Numbered from the stretch's first letter, positions 17,290-26,216 are shown. The stretch is 64,000 nucleotides of DNA from Pedobacter africanus (GCF_900176535.1 NZ_FWXT01000005.1:62001-126000); one strand, 5' to 3'. Numbers and translations are program-made. The notes: generated by a model from the letters alone, not told the origin.

Positions 17290-17667
17290 TTACAAAACGA
17301 TGAGTTTAAAAGGAAGCCTGTGGGGTGGCCCTTTGTTTGTAAAACCCTGCAGGATAAATTTGTAAGTACCTGCATGCAGATACCCTAATACCCTGAGGGG
17401 TAATGGTAAAAGCAATGCCTGGAGGAAGGTGGTATCCGGGCAAAGTTCCTTTCCTTTTTTATGGATAAGGTAGTCGCAGATCTTGCATTTTTCAGCCTGA
17501 AAGCAATGCTGTTCTTCTTTTTGCTTTGTTCCGGAATGTTCACATTTTACCTGTTCAGGGTGCAAATGGAAACCCTGAACCAAAACAATCGAAAGCAGCA
17601 GGCATACCAAAAAAACAGCGCCTGTCTTGTTTAGTTTATCTACAACTTTGTTTCCTTGCCTCTTCAC
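17290..17667 (-). CDS. Small His/Cys-rich exported protein
   Basis: 125 residues, starting at a GTG (17667); a stop lies a few codons upstream in frame and no ATG is available. One hydrophobic segment (about 15-31) is followed by a His/Cys-rich stretch: H34, H36, C42, H44, H54, C55, C61, C64, H69 and C76, including a CxxC in KCKICDY. I do not recognise a named family. It resembles short metal-associated membrane proteins that precede metal receptors in Bacteroidota. It is the first gene of the cassette, 50 bases before the TonB receptor start. Confidence 0.65.
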   Translation of the reverse strand: MKRQGNKVVDKLNKTGAVFLVCLLLSIVLVQGFHLHPEQVKCEHSGTKQKEEQHCFQAEKCKICDYLIHKKGKELCPDTTFLQALLLPLPLRVLGYLHAGTYKFILQGFTNKGPPHRLPFKLIVL

Positions 17668-17735
17668 AGATGCATCAAAGTTGCATTAATTATTTTAAAC
17701 TTTTCAGCTTTCTGTTATTTTTTTTAGAAATTAAA

Positions 17736-19694
17736 TTAAACAGGCAATCTGTTCAGCTCAATGTCGTCAGGGGTAACAAATATCAGGGGCACCTTTTCGA
17801 CATCCACATAGCTCGAATCCAGTCCGAAACTTCGTTCTTCTGAAAGGCTTAAACGTTTAAGGATAAAATAGTAATCCATAATGGTTCGCTCATAAAGACT
17901 CAGGTTAGAGAATTTAGACAAATGTTTTTCCAAAAGGACAAATCTAAAGTCACCGGCAATTTTATGCTTGTTCAGCGAGGTATACTGACTGGTAATGTCT
18001 ACTTCTCCATTCTTTACCAGTTCCTCAATCACTTTTCTGTACAATAGATTTACCCTTTGCTCTACCCTGAAGCCCAATTTGAAATCGATACGGATCAGCT
18101 TACCTGGAATCAGGAACTCGACCTTATAGTCCCTTGTAAATGGTTCATCCACCACATCAACGTGTACCAGCCAGTAAATATCGGCTCGTTTAGGTTCTTT
18201 CTGTATAATAGAGTAAATGATCTTCGACTCTATTTCTGTTTTGAAATTGGCACTGGTCAGATATACCAATTGAGAAGAGTATTTTGGCACAGAAGTATCT
18301 TCACTCAATTCGTTAATGATCTGATAATAATCTTCTATTTCAACATATTTAACAAACCTGTTTTTGATCTTCCGGGCTACATACCAGCTCCACATTACCG
18401 TAAACAAAGCCGAGCCGATCAGAACCGTAACCCATCCCCCATGCAGAAATTTAGCCATGTTACCTACCAGGAATGTCATCTCCAAAGCCACATAAATAGC
18501 CAAAAATATTCCAATAACGTAAACTGGTACCTTTTTGCGCTTCATGTAAGCCGCAATCAGAATAGTGGTTGAAAGGAAGGTAAGGTTGATTGCCAAACCG
18601 TAAGCTCCCTCCATTGCACCCGAATTTTTAAAGATCAGGACAATAACGATACAACCAGCCCAAAGGATCCAGTTGATAGATGGAACGTAAATCTGCCCTT
18701 TTTGGTTACTTGGATAATTGATCCTTACTTTTGGCCATAAATTCAATCTTACCGCCTCAGAAATAAGCGTAAAGGAACCTGTGATCATAGCCTGACTGGC
18801 AATTACAGCAGCTACAGTTGCCAGCGCAACCATAAAAAGCAGGTAAGAAGCAGGCACAATTTCAAAGAAAGGATTCAGGCTGGGATCATAATTACCGTGA
18901 TGTAAAATCCAGACCCCTTGTCCAAGGTAGTTCAGGATTAGCATCGCTTTTACAAATATCCAGCTGATCCTGATATTGGACCGCCCGCAATGCCCCATGT
19001 CTGAATATAAAGCTTCGGCCCCGGTAGTACATAAAAACACACCACCAAGAATAAGCAGTGCCTTGGGGTTATTTACCAGCAATTCAAAAGCATAATGTGG
19101 GCTCAATGCCTTAAATATACTGAAGTCCTGCACCACGAACAACAAACCCAGCAGGCCCAGCGCGCCAAACCACAGGAACATAATAGGCCCAAAAAGTTTA
19201 CCAACCATATTGGTGCCAAATTGCTGAATCACAAACAGCCCTGTAATAATGGCAAGAACTATAGGTATTACGCTTACAGTAGGAAATTTCAATTGTAAAC
19301 CTTCAATGGCAGAAGTTACGGTAATACTGGGGGTAATGATCCCATCGGCAAGTAAAGCACAGCCCCCCACTACTGCGGGGATAACCAGCCACTTTGCATT
19401 TTTTCGTACCAGTGAATAAAGTGAAAAGATACCACCCTCACCTTTGTTATCGGCCCTCAGTGTAATGGCAACATATTTTATGGTGGTTTGCAGGGTCAAT
19501 GTCCAGATGATACAAGACAAAGCCCCAAGTACAATATCAGGTGTAATTACCTGCGGGTTCGGGGCCTTTACTACTGCATTAAAAATGGCTTTAAGGGTGT
19601 AGAGGGGAGAGGTACCAATATCGCCATATACTATTCCTAAACTTACCAGTAATCCGCCGGCGGAGAGCGTGTTAAAATTTTTATGACTTGACAC
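17736..19694 (-). CDS. kup: KUP-type potassium transporter
   Basis: 652 residues. The opening GGLLVSLGIVYGDIGTSPLYTL is the KUP/HAK signature in TM1. About 12 membrane helices (residues about 12-450) are followed by a cytoplasmic C-terminal domain of about 190 residues. It takes up K+ with protons in the inner membrane. The start codon is GTG at 19694; the frame is closed by TAA two codons upstream and there is no ATG option. It stands alone, with 264 bases between it and the divergent T9SS cargo gene. Confidence 0.95.
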   Translation of the reverse strand: MSSHKNFNTLSAGGLLVSLGIVYGDIGTSPLYTLKAIFNAVVKAPNPQVITPDIVLGALSCIIWTLTLQTTIKYVAITLRADNKGEGGIFSLYSLVRKNAKWLVIPAVVGGCALLADGIITPSITVTSAIEGLQLKFPTVSVIPIVLAIITGLFVIQQFGTNMVGKLFGPIMFLWFGALGLLGLLFVVQDFSIFKALSPHYAFELLVNNPKALLILGGVFLCTTGAEALYSDMGHCGRSNIRISWIFVKAMLILNYLGQGVWILHHGNYDPSLNPFFEIVPASYLLFMVALATVAAVIASQAMITGSFTLISEAVRLNLWPKVRINYPSNQKGQIYVPSINWILWAGCIVIVLIFKNSGAMEGAYGLAINLTFLSTTILIAAYMKRKKVPVYVIGIFLAIYVALEMTFLVGNMAKFLHGGWVTVLIGSALFTVMWSWYVARKIKNRFVKYVEIEDYYQIINELSEDTSVPKYSSQLVYLTSANFKTEIESKIIYSIIQKEPKRADIYWLVHVDVVDEPFTRDYKVEFLIPGKLIRIDFKLGFRVEQRVNLLYRKVIEELVKNGEVDITSQYTSLNKHKIAGDFRFVLLEKHLSKFSNLSLYERTIMDYYFILKRLSLSEERSFGLDSSYVDVEKVPLIFVTPDDIELNRLPV

Positions 19695-19873
19695 TATTTA
19701 ATAATATAATTTGATACTATTTAACAAAACCATTGTGTGTTTGTTCTTAAAAACATTACAGATTTAATATAAATCAGAGCGCAAAAGTACAGTAAATAAA
19801 TATAATTCAATCCATTAATATTCAAGAAGAATTTTGATCACTTAAAAAACCGCAAGGGGTATTAAACGGTTAA

Positions 19874-19893
19874 ACATGTTAAATATTGTTAAA
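19874..19893. promoter_or_regulatory. Putative regulatory motif, copy B (between kup and the T9SS cargo gene)
   Basis: ACATGTTAAATATTGTTAAA on the plus strand, 18 of 20 bases identical to copy A at 305-324. A further TTAAA unit lies just upstream (19862-19866), so GTTAAA-like units recur every 8-10 bases. It lies 180-200 bases upstream of kup and 65-85 upstream of the T9SS cargo gene. The rest of the 264-base gap is AT-rich without an ORF. Confidence 0.35.
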
Positions 19894-19916
19894 TCTGAAA
19901 ATAGTAAGTAAAATCA

Positions 19917-19948
19917 TTGACTTTTTAATTTTATTATTTATATTTTTG
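19917..19948 (+). promoter_or_regulatory. Bacteroidota-type promoter of the T9SS cargo gene
   Basis: TTG at 19917-19919, a 21-base spacer and TATTTTTG at 19941-19948 match the TTG / TAnnTTTG consensus. The ATG follows ten bases later (19959), which leaves almost no leader. Confidence 0.6.
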
Positions 19949-19958
19949 GCTACCAAAC

Positions 19959-20474
19959 ATGAAGATACAACGAAAAGTCACACGCCTCCTTAATATTTCC
20001 TGCATCATATGCATGAGTATTTTGTGCAGTGTGAGTGTTTTCGGCCAGAAAGTAGATAGTTCGGCTACAGGTATCAGGGCAAAAAAGATCAATAAAACCC
20101 CACAGATCAAAGCTAATATCCCTACCTACAAACCAAAATATAACTTCGGATATATTCAATACAACGACATTATCTCTAACAGCAAAAGCTTAAACAGCGC
20201 AAAACAGGAAAAAGTCCTTTCAGTGTTAAAAGTATACCCTAATCCTGTTGACGACCAGATTAACCTGATCCTAAAAATGGACAGGGAATCAAACCTTTCT
20301 GTTAAGATCATGGATTTACTCGGCAATGAAGTGGTTACACTTTCTAACGAGCGCATAGCAGCTGGCGAGCAAACCAAAAGCTACACCATACCCAACCGCT
20401 TAAATGCCGGAATATATTTCCTTAAAATAATGTCCGGTTCAGAAACTGTAGTTAAACGAATTTCAGTTTTGTAG
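19959..20474 (+). CDS. Small secreted protein with type IX sorting tail
   Basis: 171 residues: signal peptide 1-30 (cleavage after VFGQ), a polar linker of about 60 residues (31-90), and a type A T9SS C-terminal domain at 90-171. The tail shows the family landmarks VYPNPVDDQINL, VKIMDLLGNEV, and LNAGIYFLKI then VVKRISVL at the end. The passenger between signal and tail is far shorter than in ordinary T9SS cargo. It may be a minimal or degenerate surface protein, a peptide precursor or an anchor. Its promoter is recognisable, so it is probably expressed. Confidence 0.85.
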   Translation: MKIQRKVTRLLNISCIICMSILCSVSVFGQKVDSSATGIRAKKINKTPQIKANIPTYKPKYNFGYIQYNDIISNSKSLNSAKQEKVLSVLKVYPNPVDDQINLILKMDRESNLSVKIMDLLGNEVVTLSNERIAAGEQTKSYTIPNRLNAGIYFLKIMSGSETVVKRISVL

Positions 20475-20484
20475 GCAACTATCA

Positions 20485-20515
20485 TTGTTCCCCACTTAAT
20501 TCTTTAGTATTTTTG
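20485..20515 (+). promoter_or_regulatory. Promoter of the FAH-M23-bcp operon
   Basis: TTG at 20485-20487, a 20-base spacer, TATTTTTG at 20508-20515. The leader to the ATG at 20575 is about 53 bases and contains a 7-base hairpin (ATTAAGC...GCTTAAT, 20520-20541), which may lie at the very start of the mRNA. Confidence 0.6.
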
Positions 20516-20574
20516 AACCATTAAGCTTATGATGGCTTAATCCTTGTTAGCTATTTCAAAAATACCAATCCCGC

Positions 20575-21186
20575 ATGAAGATAATTGCCATTGGACGCAA
20601 CTACGCCGAGCACGCCAAAGAACTAAATAACCCTGTTCCCGATCAACCGGTCATATTTTTAAAGCCAGATACTGCGTTGTTAAAAGACAACAAGCCTTTT
20701 TACATCCCGGAGTTTTCCTCAGACATCCATTACGAGCTTGAACTCGTCTTAAAAATCTGCAAAGAGGGCAAGCACATCTCCGAAAAATTTGCCCATAAGT
20801 ATTACGAAGAACTTGGTCTGGGTATAGATTTCACCGCAAGAGACATTCAAACTGCCCATAAAACCAAAGGACTGCCATGGGAACTGGCAAAAGCATTTGA
20901 TCATTCGGCTGCCGTCAGCGATTTCATTCCTAAAACACAATTTGAAGACATCTACAAACTCCAGTTTGAATTAAAAGTCAATAACAGCATCAGGCAAAAA
21001 GGCAATACCGCGAACCTGTTGTTCTCGTTCGAAAAAATCCTTGCTTTCGTGTCTCAGTATATCACCCTTAAAAAGGGCGATCTTATATTTACCGGCACAC
21101 CGGCAGGCGTTGGAAAAGTCAACCAGGGCGACAAGCTGGAAGCCTGGCTGGAAGGACAACAATTATTGGATTTTGATATAAAATAA
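20575..21186 (+). CDS. Fumarylacetoacetate hydrolase family protein
   Basis: 203 residues, a single FAH C-terminal-type domain. The metal ligands are E54 and E56 in HYELELVLK and D85 in LGIDFTARD. The block FTGTPAGVGKV near the C-terminus is also conserved. Members hydrolyse or decarboxylate 2-oxo acids such as acylpyruvates or oxaloacetate. The short single-domain form resembles acylpyruvase FAHD1/YcgM. First gene of an operon with an M23 peptidase (6-base gap) and bcp. Confidence 0.9.
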   Translation: MKIIAIGRNYAEHAKELNNPVPDQPVIFLKPDTALLKDNKPFYIPEFSSDIHYELELVLKICKEGKHISEKFAHKYYEELGLGIDFTARDIQTAHKTKGLPWELAKAFDHSAAVSDFIPKTQFEDIYKLQFELKVNNSIRQKGNTANLLFSFEKILAFVSQYITLKKGDLIFTGTPAGVGKVNQGDKLEAWLEGQQLLDFDIK

Positions 21187-21192
21187 GGCTAA

Positions 21193-22917
21193 ATGAACAG
21201 AATATGTATACTCCTGGCATTTCTTGCCCTGCAAACAATTGGCCTTCGGGCACAGCAACTGTTCAGCAATAACAAATACCCCCTTGTAGATTTTCGGCCA
21301 CCCTTAGATATTGTTCCACCCGCCCTTGCAGGATCATTTGGCGAGCTCCGCGCCAATCATTTCCATTCAGGAATGGATTACCGCACCAACCAGCGCGAAG
21401 GCTACCCCGTGTATGCCATTGCTGATGGTTATATTTCACGGCTTCGTGTACAAAATAGTGGTTTTGGATTGGCTTTGTACATCAATCATCCAAATGGTTA
21501 CACCTCTGTTTATGGTCATTTGCAGCGCTTTGGCCCTAAAATAGCGCAACAGGTAAAAGCTATCCAATACCAAAAAAAATCCTATGAAATAGATGAATTC
21601 CCCAATTCCCTGCAGATTCCTGTCCGCAAAGGTGATGTCATTGCCTATAGCGGAAATTCGGGCAGCTCTGGTGGTCCGCACCTGCATTTCGAGATCAGGG
21701 ACACCAAAACAGAGGCGACTATCAATCCTCAGCTGTTCGGATTGGAAATCCCCGACAACATCCCTCCGGTTATCTATTCCATGTATGTTTATCGCCTCAA
21801 CAAAAAACCATTCAACGAATTTACCCCAAAACAGTATTTCCAGGTTATTGGTGCCGCTGGAACTTACCACTTAAATAAAGTAAACACCATTAACCTTGGT
21901 GGTGAAGTCGGCTTTGGCATCATCACTACGGACAAACACAATGGGGCATCAGGCACAAATGGTGTTTATTCCATAGAACTTGAACTGGATGGCCGGTTGG
22001 TTTACGTATCTGCACTCGAAAAGTTTTCTTTCGACAACAGCAGGGCTATCAATTCGCATATCGACTATCCTACCTACCTCAATACCAAAAGAAGTATACA
22101 GAAAAGCTTTGTAGACCCCGGCAATCCCCTTAAAATTTATAGCAACCTGGTAAACAATGGAAGAATAGAATTTACAGACGGAGCTAAGCATCAGCTAAAA
22201 TATACCGTTACAGATGGCAAAGGTAACAAGAGTACCCTTGCATTTAACGTACAGGCCGATGCCGGCGCAACAATTAACAGCCCTGATGCTCCTGCAGGTA
22301 CACTGAACTATTCCTATGCCAATCAGAATGAGTTCAACAATGATGAAATAAAGGTCATTATACCCAAAGGAACCCTATATAATGACCTGAATTTCATTTA
22401 TAAAAAATTACCAAAACCGGCGGTAAATGCTTACTCGGCAGTTCACCAGATTCACAACAACCTTACGCCACTGCACGCCGGCTTTGAGCTTTGGATAAAG
22501 GCCGACAGCAGTTTAAACAAATATAAAGACAAGGCACTCATTGTCAATACCGGCCGCTCGTCGCAGGGAGGTTATTTTGAAAATGGCTATGTGAAAGCTA
22601 AGCCACGTACTTTTGGCAGCTATTTTATTGCGGTAGACACCATTCCTCCTACAATTACACCGGTAAACATAGCCGAGGGCAAAAGTATGGCTGGCGTCAG
22701 TAAAATGTCTTTTAAGATACGGGATAACCTGTCTGGAATCAAAAGTTTTAACGGCTACATTGATGGAAGATGGATTTTAATGGAATTCGATACCAAATCG
22801 GCCTCTTTATGGCATACCTTTGATGACAAAACAACACCGGGCAAACATGCCCTTGAAATAATTGTTACTGATATGAAAGACAACAATAAAAATTACAGCA
22901 TAACTTTTTATAAATAA
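21193..22917 (+). CDS. M23 family metallopeptidase (LytM-type)
   Basis: 574 residues. Signal peptide (cleavage near GLRAQQ, about residue 21). The LytM-type peptidase domain is at about 45-185. The zinc ligands H58 and D62 are in NHFHSGMDYR, and H163 and H165 are in GGPHLHFE, so the active site looks complete. The following about 390 residues are beta-rich and may hold Ig-like folds. It probably acts on peptidoglycan cross-links in the periplasm. The C-terminal extension is much longer than in minimal LytM proteins and may confer binding. It sits between the FAH gene and bcp with gaps of 6 and 4 bases. Confidence 0.9.
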   Translation: MNRICILLAFLALQTIGLRAQQLFSNNKYPLVDFRPPLDIVPPALAGSFGELRANHFHSGMDYRTNQREGYPVYAIADGYISRLRVQNSGFGLALYINHPNGYTSVYGHLQRFGPKIAQQVKAIQYQKKSYEIDEFPNSLQIPVRKGDVIAYSGNSGSSGGPHLHFEIRDTKTEATINPQLFGLEIPDNIPPVIYSMYVYRLNKKPFNEFTPKQYFQVIGAAGTYHLNKVNTINLGGEVGFGIITTDKHNGASGTNGVYSIELELDGRLVYVSALEKFSFDNSRAINSHIDYPTYLNTKRSIQKSFVDPGNPLKIYSNLVNNGRIEFTDGAKHQLKYTVTDGKGNKSTLAFNVQADAGATINSPDAPAGTLNYSYANQNEFNNDEIKVIIPKGTLYNDLNFIYKKLPKPAVNAYSAVHQIHNNLTPLHAGFELWIKADSSLNKYKDKALIVNTGRSSQGGYFENGYVKAKPRTFGSYFIAVDTIPPTITPVNIAEGKSMAGVSKMSFKIRDNLSGIKSFNGYIDGRWILMEFDTKSASLWHTFDDKTTPGKHALEIIVTDMKDNNKNYSITFYK

Positions 22918-22921
22918 CATC

Positions 22922-23383
22922 ATGAGTGAATTAAAAGAAGGGCAAAAAGCACCGGGCTTTAAAGTAAAAGACCAGTATGGGAATACGGTATCCCTTGACC
23001 AATTTGCCGGCAAGAAGGTTGTACTTTATTTCTACCCGAAAGATGACACACCCGGATGTACCGCTGAGGCCTGCGATTTCAGGGATAACTATCAGGGATT
23101 GACCGCCAAGGGCTACGTAGTTCTGGGCGTAAGTGTAGATGATGAAAAATCGCACAAAAAGTTTGCAGATAAACATAACCTGCCTTTCACTTTACTTGCA
23201 GATACCGACAAGAAAATAGTGGAGGCCTATGGTGTTTGGGGAGAAAAAAACATGTATGGCAAGAAGTACATGGGTACCAACCGGACAACTTTTGTAATTG
23301 ACGAGAACGGCACCATTGCCCATATCATTACCAAAGTAGATACCAAAAATTCTACCGCACAGGTATTGGAGTTGGCAAAATAA
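22922..23383 (+). CDS. bcp: Thioredoxin-dependent thiol peroxidase Bcp
   Basis: 153 residues of the PrxQ/BCP peroxiredoxins, which reduce hydroperoxides using thioredoxin. The peroxidatic Cys46 lies in DDTPGCTAEACDFRD and the resolving Cys51 is five residues later, the alpha-helical resolving pattern. Length is standard. Last gene of the FAH-M23-bcp operon. A thioredoxin gene is present at 33430. Confidence 0.95.
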   Translation: MSELKEGQKAPGFKVKDQYGNTVSLDQFAGKKVVLYFYPKDDTPGCTAEACDFRDNYQGLTAKGYVVLGVSVDDEKSHKKFADKHNLPFTLLADTDKKIVEAYGVWGEKNMYGKKYMGTNRTTFVIDENGTIAHIITKVDTKNSTAQVLELAK

Positions 23384-23460
23384 CCGTTGTTTGTAACGGC
23401 TTTCCTATCCAGCTGATAATCTTATAAATTTCTATCCCCCCTCTATCTCAGTTTAAACAA

Positions 23461-23492
23461 AGTTCCTGTTCAGTTGTAACTGAACAGGAACT
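23461..23492. repeat. Near-perfect 32-base palindrome between convergent genes
   Basis: Two perfect 15-base arms, AGTTCCTGTTCAGTT and its complement, separated by GT. It lies in the 212-base gap between the convergent bcp and DUF4886 genes. No run of T follows on either strand, so it is not a standard terminator. A bidirectional transcription-end hairpin or protein-binding site are options. The rest of the gap holds nothing recognisable. Confidence 0.6.
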
Positions 23493-23595
23493 GAAGTTAA
23501 GTTGAAATGAAACTGAAATAAAGCTTAAGTGATACACCCAACACAATAGATACGATTAAGCTACTCAGGCATAAACGGCAAATAGAAAGCTGTAT

Positions 23596-24501
23596 TTAAT
23601 TTTTGAACGCTACTTCTTTCAGAAATCCTGCAAATTCATCAGATACAGCGTCAGGCTTGAACTTGAGCTGCGTTGGATTTCTCTCAAACAGGTGGTTGTA
23701 CCAAACCAAACCTGCCAGGTAGCAGCCTGCCTCATTTGCATGGTTGGGATCAAACTGCAACTTCTTGTCTTTTTCCCAGCGGTAACCAACATTTATGGAG
23801 TTTTTCTGTGAGGGCAAAGCTGGATATACCGGATTGGCATAATTAAATGAAGTATCTTTTTTAAATCCCCATTTGCCATCGGTAGCGACCTGAAAAAAAG
23901 CGTCGCCGGATGGTATAACGGGCAAATTACCTAGGTCCTTTGCCAGATGGTGATAGGCAGCTCTTGATTTTTGCCACATTTCCTTATTGTCTTTTGCCCG
24001 CTTCTCTCCATCTATCATCCCCCAGTTTACCGCATCTGCGCGGTAGGCCCATGTCTGATGGACATATATTCTGGCGTCGGGCTGGTAACTTTTAACCAGA
24101 TCGTAGATATTTTTAGCGAAAGGCTGATAGCTTGCTTCATCGCCAGATAATAAAGAATATTGCTGCATGGTAACAATATCCCATTTTTGCGATGACAACA
24201 GCTGCCGCAAGGATTTACCTTTGTAAGCTTTGCCCCTGTTGGTGTCCAGGTTATTGACCAAAACGGAATCCCAATGGCGCTTTAAAGAGCACCCCCCCAT
24301 TTCTGCTCTACCTAAAACAAGATGAATATGAGCCTCTTCTGCCATTTGAGGCAAATAGCGTGAGGCATTCTGTGAGAAACTATTGCCGATCATCAATACC
24401 CTCAAAGTCTTGCCAGCCTGCTGAGCATTAAGCTGCGAGCACATCACAAGAACAAATACGGCCACCAAATTTATTCTAATTAACATTTTCATTTTTGTCA
24501 T
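23596..24501 (-). CDS. DUF4886 / SGNH-like secreted protein
   Basis: 301 residues with a signal peptide (cleavage near SQLNAQQ, about residue 28; an ATG at 24492 would shorten it by three). The motif LMIGNSFSQN corresponds to block I of SGNH-type hydrolases, with Ser in GNSFS; QFDPNHANEAG near residue 255 is the DxxH-like block. The family is DUF4886 and is often found beside glycan-degrading genes; here it is not. An esterase acting on carbohydrate is plausible but unproven. It follows the histidine kinase gene by 71 bases. Confidence 0.8.
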   Translation of the reverse strand: MTKMKMLIRINLVAVFVLVMCSQLNAQQAGKTLRVLMIGNSFSQNASRYLPQMAEEAHIHLVLGRAEMGGCSLKRHWDSVLVNNLDTNRGKAYKGKSLRQLLSSQKWDIVTMQQYSLLSGDEASYQPFAKNIYDLVKSYQPDARIYVHQTWAYRADAVNWGMIDGEKRAKDNKEMWQKSRAAYHHLAKDLGNLPVIPSGDAFFQVATDGKWGFKKDTSFNYANPVYPALPSQKNSINVGYRWEKDKKLQFDPNHANEAGCYLAGLVWYNHLFERNPTQLKFKPDAVSDEFAGFLKEVAFKN

Positions 24502-24572
24502 TATAATTTTATACTGTTATACAGGCTAATATTACTCAATAAGATTGAAAAAACCTAGTTAGGGATAAGGCG

Positions 24573-26216
24573 TTAAGCCAGGGTTTCCTTTTTTGCTACC
24601 AACGTTTGTATCTTTTCGTACAATTCATTGGCATGAAAAGGCTTGGACATATAGTCGTTCATGCCAATAGCCAGGCATTTCTCCCTTTCACCTTTTATGG
24701 TGTGGGCAGTCATGGCAAGTATCGGAACTTCTTTTTTACCACGCTTCATATTCCGGATGTGAATGGTGGTTTCGTAACCATCCATTTCAGGCATCTGGAG
24801 ATCCATCAGGATAATATCAAAATCTTCATTTTTGTATTTATGCAGTGCTATCTTGCCATTTTCTGCAACTGTAGTCTGGTATCCACGCTTCTGCAGCAGT
24901 TTAAGAACCAGCAGCTGATTAATGGCATTGTCTTCTACGATCAGTACGCTCACACCCTTTCCCGTCTCCGATTCTGAAACAATGCACAATTCATTATGAG
25001 CAGACCGCTCCCAATCTTTACCGGCATGATCTTTAAGGAACGATAGCCTGAAACAAAACTCAGAACCTTCATTAGGCGCGCTTACCAGCTGTATGGTTCC
25101 CTCTTGTAAGGCAATCAGATGTTTTACGATACTTAATCCAATTCCCGTCCCTCCAAATTTCCGTTTCATGTGATTGGTCCCCTGTTCAAAAGGGTTAAAG
25201 ATCTTTTCATGCTTGTCTGCCGGTATACCAATACCTGTGTCTTTCACCTTAAATTCGATCACAATATGGTCATCATGATTGGATACGGCTTTTGCCGAGA
25301 TAGATACTCCGCCACTTTCAGTAAATTTAATGGCGTTGGAGGTAAGGCTCAGCAAAATTTGAGTGAGCCTAACGGAATCGCCGTAAATGGAATCCGGTAT
25401 ATTAGGATGTATGGTATAGCTCAATCCGATTTGCTTTAGCCTGGCATTGGACTCCATGAGCATGCAGATGGACTGGATGGTATCTCTTAAATTAAAAGGA
25501 AGACAGACAAAACTGATCTCCCCGGTTTCTATATTCGCAAAATCAAGAATATCATTTAAAGTAACCAGCAGATGATCGCCTGATTTGATAATCATTTTAA
25601 TTGATTCGAGTTGTTCCTTATTGGTTAAGGACTCCTGAAGATGCCTTGCAAAGCCAAGCACAGCATTCATTGGCGTACGGATTTCGTGGCTCATGTTAAC
25701 CAGGAAATGCTGCTTTACCTTTTCGTAATGTGCTGCCCGCTCCTGTTCTTGTTTAAGGCTTAAACTGATGCGCTCTATTTCAGCAGTCTGCTGTTCCTGG
25801 ACATTGACCAGTTCATTAAATGTCCACATCAGAATGGCCAGTTCATGGGTCGAACGGGTATCCATCCTTGTTTTGAGCAATCCAGCTTTAACCTGCCCTG
25901 CGCCGGTAACGATCTCCGAAATGGTACTTTTAATGCTCTTCCTTATAGATAGCGCAAGAACCAGACATAACATGCCCGTTACCAATGAAAAAAGGACAAC
26001 GAGCAAAGATGGAATCTGGAAATAGAGTGTACAGATTTGCAATGCGACCAACAAAATTACAAAACCAATTGTGACATGTAACTTCCTTGATATGGACACA
26101 TCATTCAACCTCCCTGATAAACCGGAAATGAACATAGACAAGCTCGTTAATAAAAATGTTAAAACTCCCTGTATTTTACACGATAGGTAAAAGTAACCTT
26201 TTACAGCAAAATACAT
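24573..26216 (-). CDS. Hybrid histidine kinase with receiver domain
   Basis: 547 residues. Two membrane segments (about 48-66 and 70-92) are joined by a very short loop. A HAMP-like linker and a coiled coil (about 135-170) lead to HisKA with His177 in MSHEIRTPMNA. The HATPase follows, with N294 in LTSNAIKF, DTGIGIP and GGTGIGLS. The C-terminal receiver has Asp472 in LMDLQMPEMDG and Lys525. It has no periplasmic or PAS sensor domain, so it probably senses through the membrane or a partner. No DNA-binding output or cognate regulator lies nearby. The true start could be the ATG at 26135. Confidence 0.93.
   Translation of the reverse strand: MYFAVKGYFYLSCKIQGVLTFLLTSLSMFISGLSGRLNDVSISRKLHVTIGFVILLVALQICTLYFQIPSLLVVLFSLVTGMLCLVLALSIRKSIKSTISEIVTGAGQVKAGLLKTRMDTRSTHELAILMWTFNELVNVQEQQTAEIERISLSLKQEQERAAHYEKVKQHFLVNMSHEIRTPMNAVLGFARHLQESLTNKEQLESIKMIIKSGDHLLVTLNDILDFANIETGEISFVCLPFNLRDTIQSICMLMESNARLKQIGLSYTIHPNIPDSIYGDSVRLTQILLSLTSNAIKFTESGGVSISAKAVSNHDDHIVIEFKVKDTGIGIPADKHEKIFNPFEQGTNHMKRKFGGTGIGLSIVKHLIALQEGTIQLVSAPNEGSEFCFRLSFLKDHAGKDWERSAHNELCIVSESETGKGVSVLIVEDNAINQLLVLKLLQKRGYQTTVAENGKIALHKYKNEDFDIILMDLQMPEMDGYETTIHIRNMKRGKKEVPILAMTAHTIKGEREKCLAIGMNDYMSKPFHANELYEKIQTLVAKKETLA

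Noticed and set aside
18057..18572. Open frame of 171 codons on the plus strand inside kup
   Set aside because: Fully antisense to a well-conserved transporter gene; the translation shows no domain, and its codon pattern follows the opposite strand.
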